Made by a program: the position numbers and the translations under genes. From JAJPHW01 sp963771505 (lineage in GTDB: Bacteria; Acidobacteriota; Terriglobia; Terriglobales; Acidobacteriaceae), in the NCBI GenBank assembly GCA_963771505.1, contig CAVYTO010000005.1:1-64000 (forward strand): a DNA stretch of 64,000 bases. The letters are read 5' to 3'. Of this stretch, positions 59,577-64,000 are shown piece by piece. The notes beneath the pieces were generated by a model. It had not been told where the DNA came from. It ran no database searches and saw nothing but the letters and a program-made list of their open reading frames with translations. The first letter of the stretch is position 1. Every line of letters starts with the position of its first letter.

Positions 59577-62500
59577 CAAAAGCTTTGTCCTATGCTAAAG
59601 AACACGTTGAAATGACTCGCCTGTTGAGGCACGAAATACGGAGAACCCGCATCCGCAGTGCAATAAGAACTTTTCGCCGATCCCGCCGGGTCGGGGCTGC
59701 TCAGACAACTTGGAAAAACCGGCGGATTCAAATTGTACCCGAAATCGAAGCGTACAGGCCCGACAGGTGTCTTATAACGAACCCCCAAACCGATCGCGTG
59801 GGAGACGTAAGCGTAATCGCATTGGCTGGCTGTGCCCGGTTGCCGGCATGAATCCGGATTTTTTTGCCGCCAGCGTAAAAGATTGTCAAGCATGGTTCGT
59901 CCGTCGGTAAAAACGTTGCCGGCATCCTCAAACAAAGCGAAGCTGAGGTTGTCCTGAACATAAGGCCACACACGCGGGGGAAAGCGCAGTTCAATGTTAT
60001 TGAGGAACAGCGCACTGCCGCCCAGGGGAAATCCAGTCTGCGGATCCCGCGGTCCTGCTTGATTCAACCCGAAGCCGCGATGGGAGTTGCCGCCGCCGGA
60101 AAGAAATCTCTCGGCCAGTGGAACTAAAGTGACATTACAAGTGGTCTGAGTGGGATCAATGCAGGTTTGGCTGGGCTGAAGAATCGAGGTGTTGCCAAAC
60201 GTGTTCTCCACGCCGATGCGTAAGGAACGGGCCAAGACAAACTTTTTGTCGGTTTGCCGCCGCTTGCCAAACGCATGGTAGGTTGAGTTTTGGGCAAGAA
60301 TTCGAGTGAAATCGGCTTCGGAACCAAAAGCGCCGGCAGCCACGCTAAAGTCGAGGGTATTGTAGCTGCCTTTGGAAGATTCGAGATCGCTGTCGCGTTT
60401 ATTGCGGATGTAGCTAAAGCCCGGACCTCCCACGCGCACGGGTTGAGAAAGCAGCGGAATGAGGTTCGCGCTAATTTGCGCATTCACCGCTTTGACCCTG
60501 CGAAAGGAGAAACGGTAATTCAAAATGCTGGCGCGGCTGATGGTCTGCTCGGCCTGAATTGTGCCCTCAAGACGCTGCGAGGTGTAGGTGGTGACGTCAA
60601 CCGTGTTGTCGTAGAACGTGGTTAGGGAGAGACGCCATTTCGGATCGCCAAATAAACGCGGGGCCGAATAGCTCACCAATCCTCTTTGCTGAAGACTGCC
60701 GACGTTGGTCTTGACCGCGACTGTGTGATTGCGGCCCAGGAAATTAAGCCGCGTCACTTCAAAAGAAACCAACGGGCTGACGCCTAGCCCGCCTAGCGCT
60801 TGATTTGTGCCAGTGGAGGGCTGCCCTGTCTGGAATTCGAAGCCCAAGCCGTAAGTGAAGGTGTAGCGCTTGGCTTCCTGCATGGAAATCAACGTTTTCT
60901 TGTAGGGCTCGACGCCGTCGGGATTTTGCACCGCCGTATCCACCTGACTGAAAATGCCAAGGTCGTAAAGGTTCTGCTGCGTTTTCAGCATGGCGGCCTG
61001 GCTCAGGGGATCGCCGGCCTTGATTTCCAGTTCCCGCTGGACAATGTATCGCCGGGTATGGACAAGCCCAGAAATCAGCACCTGGTCGACGAAAACCTGA
61101 TTGCCCAGCTCCATTTTGTACTTCACATCCATGGAATTTGGCTTGTCAGTTGCTGGGGTAGCGCTCGCCTCGAATGTGGCGTTGGGGAAACCCAGATTGA
61201 AATAATAATTCAGCAGAATCTCGCGGTCGGATGCGATTGCATTTTCGGAATAAGGCTGGCCTTCCCCCAAATTCAAGGTGGGCAAGATGGAGTTTGGGAC
61301 CCCTGCGACTCCGGTAATGTTGAGGGCTCTCACCAGAGTCTGCGGACCTTCAATTACTTGAAAATTGACTGCCAGGTCATTCTCGATTCCTTTATAGTCA
61401 TCCTCCACCAGGCTTGATACTTTGACGTTACTGAAACCGCTGGCGCGATATTGCTCTTCCACGCTGCGCACGTCGGACGCCAGCATTCCCTGACTGAAGC
61501 GGCCGTGCGGGTAAACAAAGCGGTCGGCGGGCTGAATCTGCATTCGCGCGCGAAGCAAATCTTCTCCGAAATACTTGTTGCCGGACATCGTTACTCTCAC
61601 CAGTTTGTGCCGGGCTCCGGCGTCAATGTGATAAACAAAACTTAGCTCGCTGCCATCTTTATTAGACTGCTTTTCCAGCGTCACCTTCGCGCCGTAGTAT
61701 CCCAGACCTTGTAGATGGTTAACCAGATTGCGTCGGCCTTCGTTCAACAGGTCGTCGTCTACGGCGTTTTCCTCGTACACCGGAACAGTGCGGCGCAATA
61801 CGGACCGGCTTAACTTGAATCCGTCTGCGGTCACGTTGACGACTGGCCCACGCTGAAGCACGAAAGCGAAATCCACAACATCGGCATCCGGCTGATACAC
61901 GCGTTTCGAAAGCGATACCTGCGCCAGCCAACGATTCTGCTTTTGATACCTTTTCCGCAAGCGGTCGAGCGCATCGCTGATGCGTTGCACGGTCACGAAG
62001 TCGCCCGGATGCAACTTGGCGATTTTCTCAAGATCTTCGGCGGAATAAAGGGTGTTGCCGGTAAACGAAATTTTTCCCACCCGCGCCTGCGGTCCGGGGT
62101 TCACGTGAAAAACCAATTCCACTTGCTGCGTGTCCGATCGCAGTTGCTGATCGGCGCTGGTGTACGACTGGTAAAAGCCGTTGGTTTCCATCAACTGCGC
62201 GATGTTCTTCAACGCGAGGTTGAGCCGTTCCTGAGTGAACACTGTGCCCAATCCCAGCTTGCTGGCATTTGAAATTTGACTCTCTGTGGGGCGCTTGGGC
62301 GCACCTTCAATCTGCACTCGTCCCACAAACTCGGTCGGGTCGGTGATGAAGGCGACGCCGGCTTCTCCGTCAGGCGTGCGAGATGCTTCGGCGCGGATGT
62401 CTGAGAAGCGCCCGGTCGCATAGAGCTTTTGGATGCTTTCCCGGATCAGCAAACGATTCATCGGCTGGCCGAGCGGCTGAGTCACGAGCTGGAGAAACTC

Positions 62501-62701
62501 CTTGCGATCGTTCTCGCTGGAAACATTAGGGAACGAAATTTCTTTTACGGTCACACCTTCGAGGGATGAGTCTGCCGATTTTGGCGACTGCTGCTCCGTT
62601 TGACCGGGACCGGCAAGTGCCTGACGCCCGGATACCGCGCCCGCGCCGACGCTCACCAGAAAAATGGCCAGGATTGTGGACAGAGTTGTCCTCAGGGGCA
62701 A
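59576..62701 (-). CDS. BamA/TamA-family outer-membrane assembly protein
   Basis: A 1041-residue Omp85 protein from the TTG at 62701 (GAGGAG five bases upstream); a signal peptide covers about 1-32. About seven POTRA-like units can be traced by the recurring strand pattern (VGRVQIEGAPKRP, VGKISFTGNTLYS, VNVTADGFKLSRS, VRVTMSGNKYFGE, VRALNITGVAGVP, VDQVLISGLVHTR). The 16-stranded barrel follows (about 640-1041), ends in Phe (FFSIGQSF) and contains the loop-6-like GFGLNQAGPRD region. BamA usually has five POTRA domains and TamA three. Coupling to a SurA-type chaperone and TamB favours a TamA/BamA hybrid role. Confidence 0.92.
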   Translation of the reverse strand: MPLRTTLSTILAIFLVSVGAGAVSGRQALAGPGQTEQQSPKSADSSLEGVTVKEISFPNVSSENDRKEFLQLVTQPLGQPMNRLLIRESIQKLYATGRFSDIRAEASRTPDGEAGVAFITDPTEFVGRVQIEGAPKRPTESQISNASKLGLGTVFTQERLNLALKNIAQLMETNGFYQSYTSADQQLRSDTQQVELVFHVNPGPQARVGKISFTGNTLYSAEDLEKIAKLHPGDFVTVQRISDALDRLRKRYQKQNRWLAQVSLSKRVYQPDADVVDFAFVLQRGPVVNVTADGFKLSRSVLRRTVPVYEENAVDDDLLNEGRRNLVNHLQGLGYYGAKVTLEKQSNKDGSELSFVYHIDAGARHKLVRVTMSGNKYFGEDLLRARMQIQPADRFVYPHGRFSQGMLASDVRSVEEQYRASGFSNVKVSSLVEDDYKGIENDLAVNFQVIEGPQTLVRALNITGVAGVPNSILPTLNLGEGQPYSENAIASDREILLNYYFNLGFPNATFEASATPATDKPNSMDVKYKMELGNQVFVDQVLISGLVHTRRYIVQRELEIKAGDPLSQAAMLKTQQNLYDLGIFSQVDTAVQNPDGVEPYKKTLISMQEAKRYTFTYGLGFEFQTGQPSTGTNQALGGLGVSPLVSFEVTRLNFLGRNHTVAVKTNVGSLQQRGLVSYSAPRLFGDPKWRLSLTTFYDNTVDVTTYTSQRLEGTIQAEQTISRASILNYRFSFRRVKAVNAQISANLIPLLSQPVRVGGPGFSYIRNKRDSDLESSKGSYNTLDFSVAAGAFGSEADFTRILAQNSTYHAFGKRRQTDKKFVLARSLRIGVENTFGNTSILQPSQTCIDPTQTTCNVTLVPLAERFLSGGGNSHRGFGLNQAGPRDPQTGFPLGGSALFLNNIELRFPPRVWPYVQDNLSFALFEDAGNVFTDGRTMLDNLLRWRQKNPDSCRQPGTASQCDYAYVSHAIGLGVRYKTPVGPVRFDFGYNLNPPVFPSCLSSPDPAGSAKSSYCTADAGSPYFVPQQASHFNVFFSIGQSF

Positions 62702-62788
62702 ACGATCTCCTCGAAATGTGCGGATAAACTTAACATTTTCGATGGCCGCCGGAAAGTCGAATGTTGCCCGATGCTGGCAAGACATTCC

Positions 62789-62794
62789 TATAAT
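62789..62794 (+). promoter_or_regulatory. -10 box upstream of the E1-like gene
   Basis: A perfect TATAAT in the divergent gap between the bamA/tamA and E1-like genes. Transcription would start near 62801 and leave a leader of about 27 nt. A poor -35 candidate TTGCCC lies 19 bp upstream. Confidence 0.45.
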
Positions 62795-62827
62795 AGTGGT
62801 TGCGAGCGCAATTCTCGCCAGTGCGCC

Positions 62828-63859
62828 ATGGAAGCGTTAACCCCAAAACTCGATCAACGCTACTCCCGCCAGGCGTTATTTGCTGGGATTGGGGTCTCGG
62901 GGCAGGAAAAGATCGCCGCAGCGCGGGTCGCTGTCGTCGGCTGCGGCGCTACAGGATCGGCCATCAGTTCCCTGCTCGCTCGGGCGGGCGTGGGTACAAT
63001 CCGCATCATTGATCGCGACTATGTCGAGCCCAGCAATCTGCATCGGCAGACTTTGTTCGACGAGAATGACGCATCTGAATCGCTGCCGAAAGCGGTGGCG
63101 GCGGCGCGCAAGATCGCGGCTTTCAATTCGCAGATTGTGGTCGAACACGACGTCGCCGATCTAACCCCTGGCAACATCGCTGAATTGTTGGCTGGCGCGC
63201 AGATTATTCTCGACGGATCGGACAATTACGAGACGCGCTACCTGATCAACGATTTTGCGGTGAAGACCAAGACGCCGTGGGTTTATACGGCTGCGATCGG
63301 CAGTTATTGCGCGACGCTGAACGTGCTGCCAGCTGAGACATCCTGCCTGGCGTGCATTTTTCCCGATGCTCCGTCGGGAATGCTGGAGACCTGCGAGACC
63401 GCAGGGATCCTCAATTCGGCGGTTAATCTGGCCGCTTCGATCGCCGCAACTGAAGCCGTAAAACTGATCGTCGGAGCCGCGGAATACCTGCGCAAGACGC
63501 TTCTTTCTTTTGATATTTGGTCGAATCAACGGGCCGAAATCAACGCCGCGAGTCCGCGGCCCGATTGCCGTGTCTGTGGGCAGCGGTTGTTTACGCATCT
63601 TGCCGGCGAAGGCCGGCCGCAGATCACGCTGTGCGGGCGGAATGCGGTCCAGATTCACGACCGGCACCGGCCGGTTGATTTTGCCGAGATGAGCGAACGG
63701 CTCAAGGTTCACGGTCCAGTCCGCCATAACGACTTTGTTTTGAAGTTCCTACGAGAACCTTACGAAATGACGCTGTTCCCGGATGGCCGCGCCATTATTA
63801 AAGGAACAACTGAGCCCTCGGTTGCCCGAAGCTTCTACGCCCGGTTCGTGGGCAGCTAG
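62828..63859 (+). CDS. MoeB/ThiF-family adenylyltransferase (E1-like)
   Basis: A 343-residue ThiF-superfamily enzyme that adenylates the C-terminal Gly of a MoaD/ThiS-type sulfur carrier. It has the nucleotide-binding VAVVGCGATGSAIS, the adenylation-site IIDRDYVEPSNLHRQTLF and DGSDNYETRYLIND, and the zinc pairs Cys173/Cys176 (SCLACIF) and Cys247/Cys250 (DCRVCG). A C-terminal tail of about 90 residues (VRHNDFVLKFL, FPDGRAIIKGT) resembles the extra domain of HesA/MoeB homologues. The ATG at 62828 is preferred over upstream in-frame starts that lie in front of the promoter. The next 141 bp to the window end hold no recognisable gene. Confidence 0.92.
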   Translation: MEALTPKLDQRYSRQALFAGIGVSGQEKIAAARVAVVGCGATGSAISSLLARAGVGTIRIIDRDYVEPSNLHRQTLFDENDASESLPKAVAAARKIAAFNSQIVVEHDVADLTPGNIAELLAGAQIILDGSDNYETRYLINDFAVKTKTPWVYTAAIGSYCATLNVLPAETSCLACIFPDAPSGMLETCETAGILNSAVNLAASIAATEAVKLIVGAAEYLRKTLLSFDIWSNQRAEINAASPRPDCRVCGQRLFTHLAGEGRPQITLCGRNAVQIHDRHRPVDFAEMSERLKVHGPVRHNDFVLKFLREPYEMTLFPDGRAIIKGTTEPSVARSFYARFVGS

Positions 63860-64000
63860 GGGCGGATGCCATAACCGCCAGAAGCCGCGCCCATCAAGGC
63901 TTTTCACGTGTATTGCCGCGGATTCGGGTGTATGATGCTTTCGTTGGACTGGCTCGGATCGGCTCCCTGTTTCGTCTAGCCAGCTCCTTAACCCGAAGGT

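Noticed and set aside
63946..64000. CGTCTAG motif at the right edge as the start of another tRNA
   Set aside because: No D-stem partner or plausible acceptor strand could be placed, unlike the clear tRNA-Glu at the left edge.

Overview
The window reads as chromosomal housekeeping DNA of a GC-rich, Gram-negative-type bacterium, most consistent with an acidobacterium (Acidobacteriota, Terriglobia-like). This is an inference from gene content and style: a HemX/CcsA-led heme operon, BamA/TamA and TamB outer-membrane machinery, S9/M28/GH1 exported enzymes, FG-GAP plus Ig-like secreted proteins, menaquinone enzymes, and intergenic palindromic repeats. I see no transposase, integrase, phage gene, CRISPR array, rRNA or restriction system. 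Genes are tightly packed and many neighbours share TAATG, ATGA, GTGA or TGATG junctions. GTG and TTG starts are common.

Layout. 0-7.4 kb: the 5' half of a tRNA-Glu gene with its promoter, an NTF2-like exported protein, an unknown conserved protein, then the minus-strand series glyQ-glyS-ppdK. 7.4-10.8 kb: nth and an S9 peptidase, convergent with a small exported coiled-coil protein. 10.9-14.7 kb: the heme operon hemX/ccsA-hemA-hemC-hemD (minus strand) behind a clear -10 box. 14.8-23.1 kb: a GalT-like protein, then mutS-nagZ-anmK-peptide-binding lipoprotein and a YmdB-type phosphodiesterase; nagZ, anmK and the lipoprotein look like a cell-wall recycling group. 23.1-36.6 kb: DUF2520 oxidoreductase, Nudix hydrolase, cold-shock protein, PolX, a PstS-like orphan, OsmC with an EamA permease, a CDF exporter with three C-terminal domains, a parvulin isomerase coupled to an epimerase, aroB-menG and nadB.

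36.6-50.8 kb: terC with an M28 peptidase, a Tat-exported GH1 enzyme, tatB-tatC with a glutaminyl-cyclase-like lipoprotein, a C-terminal processing protease, a minimal Tad-type set (prepilin peptidase, two TadE, one TadG), an AMIN-domain protein without a secretin channel, and an autoregulated sdpR-sdpI pair. All recognised copies of two intergenic palindromic repeat families lie here. 50.8-64 kb: a secreted seven-repeat FG-GAP protein, a UbiA-family prenyltransferase, a three-BON-domain protein, the envelope operon bamA/tamA-surA(N)-tamB, and a MoeB/ThiF-like E1 enzyme.

No wholly new multigene system stands out. The most distinctive points are: a GalT-like protein whose nucleophile position reads Ser; a CDF exporter with three tandem dimerisation-like domains; a menG that appears to start at an ATT codon with an ideal ribosome binding site; the compact TamA/SurA-N/TamB operon with about seven POTRA-like units; the repeat cluster; a probable 29-codon leader ORF coupled to the prepilin peptidase; and a palindromic operator inside the sdpRI promoter.
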